Assembly: GCA_002788855.1 (NCBI GenBank)
Contig: PFSB01000017.1
Span: 1-35,738 of the forward strand
Direction of reading: 5' to 3'
Source of the DNA: Candidatus Roizmanbacteria bacterium CG_4_9_14_0_2_um_filter_38_17
GTDB taxonomy: Bacteria; Patescibacteriota; Microgenomatia; GCA-00278855
DNA length: 35,738 nucleotides
In this document: one piece after another, positions 21,728-29,508 of the stretch
Layout of the letters: every line of letters starts with the position of its first letter
Position numbering within the stretch: position 1 is the first letter of the stretch
Notes under the pieces: model-generated
Told to the model about the DNA's origin: nothing
Database searches by the model: none
The model's input: only the letters and a program-made list of their open reading frames with translations
Made by a program: the position numbers and the translations under genes

Positions 21728-23436
21728 TTTATTTGGTTATTATATAGTTGATTAATTTCTGTAAGATTAGTTGCTTGGGTAGGCTGTTTATCATCGCGAA
21801 AGCGTTTCAATCTAGGAAAACGCAGAGCCAATCCTGCCGAATGCATGGTGCTTAGGGTAAGTTCGTCTGCTTCAAGTTCTACAACAATCTTTGGATCAAG
21901 CCAGACATCAACATCAACAACATCATATACTTCGTATTCATTAGGTTTACTCTTTACTCTTAACTCTTCACTTTCTTTCTTTAGCTCTCTCCATTGATCA
22001 TCAGACAAACCAGTGCCTACTTTAGACACTGTCTTATAAGTCTTGGTTTCCTCATCATATACGCCAACTAAAAATCCTCCAATGCCAAACTGCGTGCGTT
22101 TACCTTTGCCCAGGTCATATCCTAACACCACGGCGTCAACAGTATCTGAAAGACTTGAGGAGTAGCTTTTTTTATACTTAATCCAGTTAAAGTTACGCGC
22201 TCCAGCAACGTATTTGGCATCTAGACGCTTGGCCATAATCCCCTCAAAATTATCTGCTAACGCTTTTTCAAAAATCTTTTCAAGGAGCTCTGCTTCTCCA
22301 AGCTGGACATGAGTCTTTTCGGATAAGACTATGCGTTTACCATGGGTAATAATATCCTCAAGCTCTTTGCGGCGCTTTATAAATGGCTGGTCTAGGTAGC
22401 TATCTCCATCAAGATAAAGCAGCTCAAAAGCAATGAGCTTTAAAGGAACAGATTTTGCTAACTCATCAATGCCGTGCTTGCGTTTTCTCTGGACTGTTTC
22501 TTGAAAAGGTAAATTTTTTCCAGTTTCAGGGTCATATGCGATTGCTTCACCCTCTACGATTGCATTATCTGCTTTAATTTGTTTCTGTGAAGCTTCTACT
22601 ATATCTGGATACATAAAAGTAACGTCTTCCAGTCCACGCGTAAACAGCTTAACGTCGTTTCCCTGTTTATGGATCTGGAGTCTGAAGCCGTCTATTTTAG
22701 GTTCTACCCCGCAATCTCCAATCCTAAGCAATATCTCTTCTCCCGAGCTTGCTCGCTGGGCTTTGGCCATTAAGATCGGCACACCAAGCTCTGGCTCCTG
22801 TAGTTTTTTTACCGCCTCTATCCCCTCTTTTTTTACCAACTTGGCAAGTCTGCCCACGTCGGGGCGAACATTATATGCTGATTCAAGCTCTATCTTGCCA
22901 GACTTATCTCCATTAGTCATCACTGACAATGCATCAAGAACTGTTTTATCCGAAAAACCTAAGCGCATTTTGGAGATGGGAATTCGTACAAGATATTTGG
23001 CGGTGTTAGCGTCAACAGTTTGCAAGAGCTTTGCCACGCCCTGTAATTTTCGCTCTTGTGAACCAGTTCCTGAATCTGTAGCTATGCTTAATAGTTGACT
23101 ATGTACTTGACCTACAGATAAATCTTTATCTATGATCTTGTCACCTAAGAGAGCTACAACTGTGCCTATATCTCCTGCCGATTTAAATTTCTCGTTAGCT
23201 ATTTCCTGACTTATATCATAAGCCTGAGCCACGGCTTTGACCATCATCTTTTCTGCCAAATTAAACTCTGTATTTGCAAAAAGTGGTCCCAGCCTTCCTA
23301 AAGATAGATAGCAGACCTTGTCTACCTCCTCAATGTCTGCTTCCTTCAGTAGTTCAGCCAAAATATCTGTCATGGAGAGACGCGAGCTAACAGCCTCGAT
23401 CTGTTCCCAATACGAGGAAAGTTTAGAGATCTTCAT
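21724..23436 (-). CDS. ATP-dependent DNA ligase (archaeal/LigB-like)
   Basis: 570 residues in the archaeal/eukaryotic domain order. The N-terminal DNA-binding domain is about 1-215. The adenylation domain has motif I EPKIDGFRLQIH with the AMP-accepting lysine K247, then LFTRGLEDVT, AIVEGEAIAYD, FEGIMAKRLDAKYVAG and FNWIKYKK. The OB domain carries GYDLGKGKRTQFGIGGFLVGV and ends in RFPRLKRFRDDK. It seals DNA nicks in replication or repair. Bacterial replicative ligases normally use NAD+, so this is either an additional repair enzyme or an archaeal-type acquisition. TATAAT lies 8 nt before the ATG. Confidence 0.9.
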   Translation of the reverse strand: MKISKLSSYWEQIEAVSSRLSMTDILAELLKEADIEEVDKVCYLSLGRLGPLFANTEFNLAEKMMVKAVAQAYDISQEIANEKFKSAGDIGTVVALLGDKIIDKDLSVGQVHSQLLSIATDSGTGSQERKLQGVAKLLQTVDANTAKYLVRIPISKMRLGFSDKTVLDALSVMTNGDKSGKIELESAYNVRPDVGRLAKLVKKEGIEAVKKLQEPELGVPILMAKAQRASSGEEILLRIGDCGVEPKIDGFRLQIHKQGNDVKLFTRGLEDVTFMYPDIVEASQKQIKADNAIVEGEAIAYDPETGKNLPFQETVQRKRKHGIDELAKSVPLKLIAFELLYLDGDSYLDQPFIKRRKELEDIITHGKRIVLSEKTHVQLGEAELLEKIFEKALADNFEGIMAKRLDAKYVAGARNFNWIKYKKSYSSSLSDTVDAVVLGYDLGKGKRTQFGIGGFLVGVYDEETKTYKTVSKVGTGLSDDQWRELKKESEELRVKSKPNEYEVYDVVDVDVWLDPKIVVELEADELTLSTMHSAGLALRFPRLKRFRDDKQPTQATNLTEINQLYNNQIK

Positions 23437-23528
23437 GATATTTATTATACAAGATACGTCTTGTTAGTATATATTACACAAATAATAGTAGGGGTTATAG
23501 TTGATTAAGGGTTTGTTTACCTGCCTTA

Positions 23529-23543
23529 AAAGGCTTCGCCTTT
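23529..23543. repeat. AAAGGC-family palindrome (intergenic)
   Basis: AAAGGC-TTC-GCCTTT followed by ATATGTT, the same right flank as the trxB copy. It lies between the ligase start and the AbrB/VapC promoter. Confidence 0.8.
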
Positions 23544-23569
23544 ATATGTTGCACTTTCTTTTAGAATGC

Positions 23570-23598
23570 TTGACTAAATTTTAGATTTTGTGTATAAT
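23570..23598 (+). promoter_or_regulatory. Promoter of the second AbrB/VapC module
   Basis: TTGACT (23570-23575), 17-bp spacer, TATAAT (23593-23598). The predicted transcript start is 23605, the A of the ATG. Confidence 0.75.
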
Positions 23599-23604
23599 AA
23601 AAAT

Positions 23605-23859
23605 ATGGAAACACAAACAATTAATCTAACAGTCAGCCCACAAGGGCAGATAACAATTCCAAAGGCTTGGCGTAAACTGCTTAGTCTTAACCAAGGTACA
23701 CAGGTAATTGCCTGGATAGGTGAATTACTGCATGGTGGTAAAACTCTTGTCCTATCCCCTAAGCCCGATAGTTGGACTAATCTTGTTACTGGTTCAGGCA
23801 AAGGTTTATGGTCCAATGCAGATAATTACATAGAACAGCAACGAGAGCAATGGGATTAA
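23605..23859 (+). CDS. AbrB/MazE-type antitoxin
   Basis: 84 residues. TINLTVSPQGQITIPKAWRKLLSLNQGTQVIAWIG is the AbrB/SpoVT DNA-binding hairpin. The Trp-containing C-terminal tail (GLWSNADNYIEQQREQWD) would bind the toxin. A frame five codons longer is ruled out because it contains the -10 box. The toxin start overlaps by 10 bp. Confidence 0.8.
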   Translation: METQTINLTVSPQGQITIPKAWRKLLSLNQGTQVIAWIGELLHGGKTLVLSPKPDSWTNLVTGSGKGLWSNADNYIEQQREQWD

Positions 23860-24302
23860 ATCAATTTAAAAATCGATTGGTTCAGGCAAAGGTCTGTGGT
23901 GTGGATTCAATGATATTTATCTATCTGTTTGAACAAAACCCTCGTTACTATTCGTGGGTAAAAACTCTTTTTGATCTGACAGAACAAGGAAAAATACAGC
24001 TGGTTACATCTGTAATAACTCCAATTGAGATTCTTTCTACTCCTGGGCTGACGGACAAGCCCTCTCAGATTAAGCTTTATCTGGAATTTTTTAAGCAAAT
24101 GAATAATCTTACAGTTGCAGATATAAGTTGGGAAACGGTTGAGTTATCTTCTAGCTTAAGACGTAAGCATGGACTACGTACGCCAGATGCGATCCAGTTT
24201 GCCACCGCACAGGTTCATAGTGCTCCTCTATTTTTAACAAATGATAAGCATTTTAGTAAATTAGAATCGAATAAAATTCTACTTTTAAATTCTTTATTAT
24301 AG
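23850..24302 (+). CDS. vapC: PIN-domain toxin (VapC family)
   Basis: 150 residues. The first Asp is D19 in CGVDSMIFIYLFEQNP, then the Glu of ITPIEILSTP, the Asp of LRTPDAIQFATA and the Asp of LTNDKHF: a complete PIN active site. It overlaps the antitoxin by 10 bp. A hairpin at 24313-24329 follows the stop. Confidence 0.85.
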   Translation: MGLNQFKNRLVQAKVCGVDSMIFIYLFEQNPRYYSWVKTLFDLTEQGKIQLVTSVITPIEILSTPGLTDKPSQIKLYLEFFKQMNNLTVADISWETVELSSSLRRKHGLRTPDAIQFATAQVHSAPLFLTNDKHFSKLESNKILLLNSLL

Positions 24303-24312
24303 GTTGATAAAC

Positions 24313-24329
24313 CAAGGACTTGGTCCTTG
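24313..24329. terminator. Hairpin after the VapC gene
   Basis: CAAGGAC-TTG-GTCCTTG, perfect 7-bp arms with a 3-nt loop, 10 nt past the stop. It probably separates the TA module from the Fic gene. Confidence 0.5.
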
Positions 24330-24375
24330 AGTGGTTATTTCCCGCAAGAATTGCGATAAATGTTATAATATGCTT

Positions 24376-25398
24376 ATGTACAGACCTGTATATACAATTA
24401 CAAACTCCATGCTGCGTGAAGTTGGAAATATTGATGCAGCTAAGGCTATTATTGACGCTTCTCCACTTTTGCCTTCGTGGGAGAAACGCTTTCAGGATGA
24501 TGCTTTAGTTAGGTCTGTGCATCATGGAACACATCTTGAAGGTAATGAGTTAAACATCTCAGAGGCAAGACGGGTTATTGAGGGGGAGAAGATTGTTGGG
24601 AGACCTAGAGACGTGCAGGAGATTATTAATTACCGTAATGTTATTGATTACATTGGACAAGACAGAAAAGAACTAGATGAGACACTTTTAAAAACTTTGC
24701 ATAGATTAACAGCGGAGAATATTCTAGAAGAAACACAGATTGGAGTCTATCGTGGTTCGCAGGTAGTGGTTCGCAATCTTCATACGGGAGATGTAAGTTA
24801 CCGCCCCCCACCGGCTGTTGAGGTCCCATATTTAACACGAGAATTCTTAAATTGGTTAAGAGATGAGCTTAAGACCCACCCAATTATTAAGGCAGGGATT
24901 GTTCATTATGAGCTAGTTAGAATTCATCCGTTTGTTGATGGAAATGGGAGAGTGGCAAGAGCATTTACTGCAGCTCTTTTGTATAACGAACACTACGATA
25001 CAAGGCGCTTTTTCTCTCTTGAAGAGCACTATGACAGGGATGCTTTAAGCTATTACAAAGCTCTTCAATCTGTAACCGAGAGAGATCTAACTCCTTGGTT
25101 AGAGTACTTCTGTGAGGGGTTGGCCATCGAGTTTATGCGTATAAAGCAGAAAGTTATGAAGATATCCCGCGATCTAAAGTTTCAACATGTTATCGGCGGG
25201 CAGGTATATTTGGGTAATCGTCAGATTAAGGTTATTGAATATATTCAAGAACATGGATTTATGCAAAACTCTGCTTTTAAGGCTATTTTCCCGGATATTT
25301 CAGATGATACGGTGCTTCGTGAATTGAAAGATTTAAGTAAGAAAGGGATAATTAAAAAAAAAGGGAGGACAAAAGCGGCAAGGTACGTGCTTGCCTAA
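24376..25398 (+). CDS. Fic family protein with C-terminal winged helix
   Basis: 340 residues. The Fic core motif HPFVDGNGRVAR starts at H184 and is intact, predicting AMP (or other nucleotide) transfer to hydroxyl side chains of a target protein. The N-terminal helix HHGTHLEGNEL (about 49-59) matches the autoinhibitory S/T-x3-E-G/N motif with E55, although the first position is Gly. A winged helix-turn-helix closes the protein (RQIKVIEYIQEHG to KKKGRTKAARYVLA). The start is set by TG-T-TATAAT (24361-24369) exactly 7 nt upstream of ATG 24376. It has its own promoter after the VapC module and may regulate itself. Confidence 0.85.
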   Translation: MYRPVYTITNSMLREVGNIDAAKAIIDASPLLPSWEKRFQDDALVRSVHHGTHLEGNELNISEARRVIEGEKIVGRPRDVQEIINYRNVIDYIGQDRKELDETLLKTLHRLTAENILEETQIGVYRGSQVVVRNLHTGDVSYRPPPAVEVPYLTREFLNWLRDELKTHPIIKAGIVHYELVRIHPFVDGNGRVARAFTAALLYNEHYDTRRFFSLEEHYDRDALSYYKALQSVTERDLTPWLEYFCEGLAIEFMRIKQKVMKISRDLKFQHVIGGQVYLGNRQIKVIEYIQEHGFMQNSAFKAIFPDISDDTVLRELKDLSKKGIIKKKGRTKAARYVLA

Positions 25399-25405
25399 AA
25401 ATACG

Positions 25406-25585
25406 ATGTCAACAGCTGATCCATCTATGTTGTATATTACACTGGTCTTACCAGCGCTCTTCTCTTTGTCTATGATATTTGAGGGAGTTCACAAGTTTAT
25501 GGAAAAGCAATCTGGTTGGGTGCCGATGATAATGGGAATTATTTTCTTGCTTGTAACCATCACCAGCTACTTTATGTTTCAGTAA
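25406..25585 (+). CDS. Small two-helix membrane protein
   Basis: 59 residues from ATG 25406, 7 nt past the Fic stop, so co-transcribed with Fic. Two hydrophobic helices (MLYITLVLPALFSLSMIF and WVPMIMGIIFLLVTITSYF) are separated by a short charged loop. No family was recognised. An in-frame TTG at 25391 is a weaker alternative start. The TAA stop is part of a small palindrome. Confidence 0.55.
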   Translation: MSTADPSMLYITLVLPALFSLSMIFEGVHKFMEKQSGWVPMIMGIIFLLVTITSYFMFQ

Positions 25586-25599
25586 AGATCCGATCTTTA
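25583..25599. terminator. Palindrome overlapping the stop of the small membrane protein gene
   Basis: TAAAGATC-C-GATCTTTA followed by TATG. The outer part (TAAAG...CTTTATATG) resembles the AAAGGC-family copies in trxB and at 23529. Its position suits termination. Confidence 0.5.
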
Positions 25600-25606
25600 T
25601 ATGCAG

Positions 25607-25700
25607 ATATTTTACTCTTCTATTAATTCAGATCTTTGAACAATGCCTTCGAGTTTATCTGCAAATTCACCAGCAATGGTTGCATCTTCGTCAAAATGAC
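25607..25700 (-). pseudogene. Possible 3' remnant of a lost gene
   Basis: The minus strand has an open stretch reading HFDEDATIAGEFADKLEGIVQ then RSELIEE and TAA, with no start codon and no link to the DUF4340 frame. Its protein-like composition suggests the tail of a lost gene, but it is too short to identify. Confidence 0.3.
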
Positions 25701-25703
25701 AAA

Positions 25704-26552
25704 TTAATCAGCTTGGAAATATTCCTTATCCAGATCCAGAAATACACCAAACTCCGAAGGGGGCAGGTAATAAAGATAGGGAGAGCTATTTAGTTTTACC
25801 AGGCGCTCATTACCCTCTTCTTGGCCAATTACTAGAGCGTCTTCACCTTCTACGCCTTTAACAGTTATTGTTACAGCTGGTATGCCTAGCTCCCCAGAAG
25901 TTGTGGCATCTTCAGCTCTCATAAATTGGAGGCGGTGGGCAAGATCAGCTACACGTGTTTCAATTACTTTCTCAAGCTGGGGCTGCATAAGAATCCAGCT
26001 ATCATCTTTTTGTTCAAATACAAACTCACCGCTATTGTTCTGAATGGTAATCTGGTTAATGGAAGTTGGAAAGTTAAGAGCTAAATCTCTCCATTCAGAG
26101 TCTTTAGCAGTTGGCTCAAAACTGGTATCTGACAGATACACCTGGTCGGAATCCGCCAGACGAAAGTAGTTACTTGCAGCAAACCCAAGCCCTGAGTTGC
26201 CAATTATGATAGTTTGCTCACCAATTTTAAGAACCACGCCGTTTTCCCCCACCCCGTATTGATCGTGGTTATCTGGATTGGTAGAGACAAGATTATCCGT
26301 TGTAAGAGAAGCTAGATTAGTTAAGAGCTCTTCTATTTTATTTTGATCAGCTGGGAAGTTGTCAGACGATGCTACAACCCAAATATCTTTTATTTTAGCT
26401 AAGTGGATTTGAGAAATGGTTATTTCAGTTACTCCCGCCGTATCGATCAATTGAGATTTACTTAAAAAACTAAAAAAGTTAGGATTGCGAAGGAAAATAG
26501 CAGTTGTGAGTAATAAAACAAAGACCAACAGGGTTAAACCTTTTAAGTTCAT
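25704..26552 (-). CDS. DUF4340 domain protein, last gene of the Gld-type ABC operon
   Basis: 282 residues. One N-terminal membrane helix (LTLLVFVLLLTTAIFL), then an extracytoplasmic region with two similar repeats: DIWVVASSDNFPADQNKIEELLTNLASL and DSWILMQPQLEKVIETRVADLAHRLQ. Each is followed by a V/L-x-x-G-x-x-x-I/V pair (LKIGEQTIIIGN, VIGQEEGNERLVKL). This is the standard DUF4340 pattern. It lies 5 nt after the gldG-like gene and is a frequent partner of that operon. It probably works with GldG outside the membrane. Confidence 0.8.
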   Translation of the reverse strand: MNLKGLTLLVFVLLLTTAIFLRNPNFFSFLSKSQLIDTAGVTEITISQIHLAKIKDIWVVASSDNFPADQNKIEELLTNLASLTTDNLVSTNPDNHDQYGVGENGVVLKIGEQTIIIGNSGLGFAASNYFRLADSDQVYLSDTSFEPTAKDSEWRDLALNFPTSINQITIQNNSGEFVFEQKDDSWILMQPQLEKVIETRVADLAHRLQFMRAEDATTSGELGIPAVTITVKGVEGEDALVIGQEEGNERLVKLNSSPYLYYLPPSEFGVFLDLDKEYFQAD

Positions 26553-26557
26553 TATTT

Positions 26558-28039
26558 TTATTTTCGCTTATTAATCCGGATGAAGCCAAGTATGAGCGCT
26601 AGGACGGGAACTACAGCTATGAGTCCATATTTAACTGTGTCGCGCATGGAGTCAGATAATACCGTTAGTGGACGATAACTTATTCCTCGAGCACGAATGG
26701 ATGAGAGGGCGGCATCGGAACTTAACCAATCCACTAGGTTAACAAAAAAGACAGCGTTAGCTTGCTCTCGCTGGAACCCTGCATCAGAGATAAAATCGCT
26801 ATCTCCAACTAACGCTACTTTGCCCCCTGTAGATGTTTGGGTTGCCGCGGCAACTACCTTACCCTTTGTCTCTATGTCCAGACTAAAATCCTGACTGGGG
26901 TCGAGGTTGAAATTCTCGTTCATTGTGTAGCTTTGCGGCACAGTTTGCATTAAGATAAAGGGCTGTTCTTTAGATTTATTTAAGGACGGTCCTTGAATAG
27001 AAATGCTGCTTGCCCAAGGGAACATTGCTGTTTCAAGCTGGGATAAAGCAGGAATATCCTTATTCACCCCTGCTGGCTGAATTCTGATCCAGAAAGGATA
27101 GGGTGTTAGAAAAATATTAGTTGCCGTACGGAAATTTGCTATCTCATTGGAAGCAGATACAACTAGATCGCTATTTAAGCTTAGACCCAGCGCGCTAAAA
27201 GTATCGTTAAGATTATGATCTACAGGAAAGGCCTGTAAATTTTCGGTAACCTCAACCCCCTCAACAGCTAGAAGCACAGATTTTCCACTGTTAACAAAGT
27301 CTCGTAAGATTTGTTTTTCCTGCTCTTGCCAAACTTGGGTACTACCGACTACTACGAGAGTACTAACGTTATCTGAGATAGCTATGTTTTCTCCTTCTGT
27401 GGCTACCAAAACCTGAGTGGTTACATTAAAGTCACGGGATAATAACTGGTTGGCTATAGCTATCTGCTCTACTTCACCGTGTCCTGTTGTGAAGGCAACT
27501 GTGGGAATATTGTTGCTGGTTAAGCGTTTAATTGAGGAGATTAAGAGATACTCATAGTTTGCTCCCTCTTCAAATACGGGGATTGTTTCAGATTTACCTC
27601 CGTATTCAATAACTCCGCCAAAATATCCTTGTTGAACCTGGAGTTTTTCTCTTTCAAAGCCAGAAAACTGTAGCTTAGGGATGCCCAGACTCGCCGCCTC
27701 TTGCTCTTTATCTGGTGCATCAGGAACAACTGTTTGAACCTGGATTTTGCCAGAGCTAACGCGTTCAAACTCCGCCAATACACTGTCCAATTCTTGTTTA
27801 ATTGGCAACACCTGATTAGGAAGTTGGGTCGAAATATATAACTTAATAGTTACAATGTCATCAGTATTATTTAAGATATCTTTAGTTACAGGAGCCAGTG
27901 AAAAGCGCTGATCTTGGGTGAGATCAAGGCGCAATGGGAAGAAAGAGACAATGTAGTTTAAAAGTATAAGAATTCCTAAGGTTGCTATAACTAAGCCTTT
28001 GTTACTAAGAGTACTCATGAATGCTTTAATTTTTTTCAT
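26558..28039 (-). CDS. GldG-like ABC-associated extracytoplasmic protein
   Basis: 493 residues. An N-terminal helix (GLVIATLGILILLNYIVSFF) is followed by the GldG signature RLDLTQDQRFSLAPVTKDILNNTDDIVTIKLYIS. A large domain has FTTGHGE and late LVGDSDFISDAGF segments, and a C-terminal helix lies near the end (YGLIAVVPVLALILGFI). ATG 28039 is preferred over an upstream TTG inside the permease gene. It sits between the ABC permease and the DUF4340 gene and should form the periplasmic-side partner of the transporter. Confidence 0.8.
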   Translation of the reverse strand: MKKIKAFMSTLSNKGLVIATLGILILLNYIVSFFPLRLDLTQDQRFSLAPVTKDILNNTDDIVTIKLYISTQLPNQVLPIKQELDSVLAEFERVSSGKIQVQTVVPDAPDKEQEAASLGIPKLQFSGFEREKLQVQQGYFGGVIEYGGKSETIPVFEEGANYEYLLISSIKRLTSNNIPTVAFTTGHGEVEQIAIANQLLSRDFNVTTQVLVATEGENIAISDNVSTLVVVGSTQVWQEQEKQILRDFVNSGKSVLLAVEGVEVTENLQAFPVDHNLNDTFSALGLSLNSDLVVSASNEIANFRTATNIFLTPYPFWIRIQPAGVNKDIPALSQLETAMFPWASSISIQGPSLNKSKEQPFILMQTVPQSYTMNENFNLDPSQDFSLDIETKGKVVAAATQTSTGGKVALVGDSDFISDAGFQREQANAVFFVNLVDWLSSDAALSSIRARGISYRPLTVLSDSMRDTVKYGLIAVVPVLALILGFIRINKRK

Positions 28040-28043
28040 ATTA

Positions 28044-28754
28044 CTAGCGATTACGCTTGAGCTGCTCAATGCTTAAGTATAAGAATGCTACGATTACCGA
28101 TATAAAATATGTGACGTCTTTTAGATCAATGACCCCTTGAGCCATATTCTGATAACGAGCCATAGGGCTTATGAAGAAAAATATGCTGCGTAAAAAGCGA
28201 GGAAATTGGTCCGTTATGAGTGGACTACCAATAATCATCACCAAGAAAAAGACAATAATACTTACAAATACAGCCGATAAAGTATTTTTGGAAGTAGTAG
28301 AGATAAACATCCCAATCGCAACAAGTGTTTGGGCAAAAAGAAAAGCTGCCAGTAAACTTGCCACAATGACACCAGGGTCTGGTCTACCTAACATAAACAC
28401 AGCAATGATTGTAGGAAGCAAGCTAAGCACAGTTAAGCCTGAGAGTATTTTTAACCCCACAAACTTACCTAGTACAATTTCTTGCAGTTTGAGAGGTAGC
28501 GTCATAAGTACTTCAAATGTTCCAGATTTTTTCTCTTCGGCAAAACTACGAGCTGAGATTACCGCAACCATCACTAAAAGCAACCAAGGCAGGATCGAGA
28601 AAATTGGGATCAAATCTGCTTGATCACGGATCAGAATATCGCGGATTGCCAGAAAGTTTACAAGGGCACCAAATATCCCTAATATAATAAAACCCGTAGG
28701 TGTGTTGAAATAAAAGGATAATTCTTTTTTGGCAATAGTTTTAATATTTTTCAT
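28044..28754 (-). CDS. ABC-2 type permease (GldF-like)
   Basis: 236 residues, six predicted membrane helices. The N-terminal MKNIKTIAKKELSFYFNTPTGFIILGIF and ARSFAEEKKSGTFEVLMTLPL are typical of ABC-2/GldF-type permeases. Its ATG overlaps the ATPase stop (28751-28754), and the gldG-like gene starts 4 nt after its stop. The substrate is unknown; in Bacteroidetes GldA/F/G is linked to gliding motility, but the same operon type is widespread in non-gliders. Confidence 0.85.
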   Translation of the reverse strand: MKNIKTIAKKELSFYFNTPTGFIILGIFGALVNFLAIRDILIRDQADLIPIFSILPWLLLVMVAVISARSFAEEKKSGTFEVLMTLPLKLQEIVLGKFVGLKILSGLTVLSLLPTIIAVFMLGRPDPGVIVASLLAAFLFAQTLVAIGMFISTTSKNTLSAVFVSIIVFFLVMIIGSPLITDQFPRFLRSIFFFISPMARYQNMAQGVIDLKDVTYFISVIVAFLYLSIEQLKRNR

Positions 28755-29434
28755 TTCATTGTCACGTCGTGGAATATTTTTTCAAGTTTACCTTTTCTTT
28801 TTGGAACTTTATCGTCATAAACAATAGAGCCTTTATTTATAATAATCACTCTTGAACACATCGCCTCAACCTCTTGTAAGATATGCGTGGAGAGAATAAC
28901 GGTCTTTTTCTTACCCAACTCTTTGATTAATCCCCTTATTTCTACCACCTGATTAGGGTCAAGACCAGAAGTGGGTTCATCAAGAATTAATATCTCTGGA
29001 TTTCCTATGATGGAAGCGGCCAGTCCTACTCTTTGTTTATATCCTCGGGAAAGATTTTCTATCTTATGTTTAAGTTTTTCTTCTACACCGCAAACTTTTA
29101 TTATGTTTTTGGTATTTGGGGAACTGGTTTTTGTTGATGCTATAAATCTAAGATATTCCTCCACAGTCATTTCGCTATACAGAGGGTTATTTTCTGGCAG
29201 GTAGCCAATGAGCTTGGCAGCTTTAACGCGGTCTTTATCTGGATTTACAGTGCCCACAGACACCTCTCCTGAGGAAGGGCGGGCAAATCCGGTGAGCATG
29301 CGCATAGTGGTTGTTTTACCTGCGCCATTGGGACCCAAGAACCCGACCACCTCTCCTTTACCTATACTGAAAGATACATTGTCTACAGCGGTAACTTGAC
29401 CAAATTGTTTAGACACATTCTTAAGTTTGATCAT
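28751..29434 (-). CDS. ABC transporter ATPase (GldA-like)
   Basis: 227 residues. Walker A GPNGAGKTTT, Q-loop YLPENNPLY, signature LSRGYKQR, Walker B ILILDEP and switch STHIL are all present. ATG 29434 is chosen over GTG 29440 because the extended -10 (TG-C-TATAAT, 29451-29443) places the transcript start between them. It energises the permease encoded next. Confidence 0.9.
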   Translation of the reverse strand: MIKLKNVSKQFGQVTAVDNVSFSIGKGEVVGFLGPNGAGKTTTMRMLTGFARPSSGEVSVGTVNPDKDRVKAAKLIGYLPENNPLYSEMTVEEYLRFIASTKTSSPNTKNIIKVCGVEEKLKHKIENLSRGYKQRVGLAASIIGNPEILILDEPTSGLDPNQVVEIRGLIKELGKKKTVILSTHILQEVEAMCSRVIIINKGSIVYDDKVPKRKGKLEKIFHDVTMK

Positions 29435-29459
29435 GGTCACTTATTATAGCACTCATTTT

Positions 29460-29503
29460 AAAGGCAAGGTCTTTAATTTTATTAAAGGCCTTGCCTTTAA
29501 TAA
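29460..29503. repeat. Two AAAGGC-family palindromes side by side
   Basis: A degenerate copy (29460-29474, AAAGGC-AAG-GTCTTT) and a perfect one (29479-29503, 11-bp arms, loop CTT) in the gap between trxB and the ABC ATPase gene. Opposite loop orientation makes them inverted relative to each other. Confidence 0.8.
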
Positions 29504-29508
29504 TTTGA

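Noticed and set aside
23590-23604. Five-codon N-terminal extension of the AbrB-type antitoxin
   Set aside because: The extension overlaps the -10 box at 23593-23598.
24331-24375. Cysteine-containing N-terminal extension of the Fic protein
   Set aside because: It includes the extended -10 box (24361-24369), so it cannot be in the mRNA from that promoter.
28040-28069. TTG start giving a GldG protein with an SSSS N-terminus
   Set aside because: It would lie within the permease gene; ATG 28039 directly after the permease stop fits the operon better.
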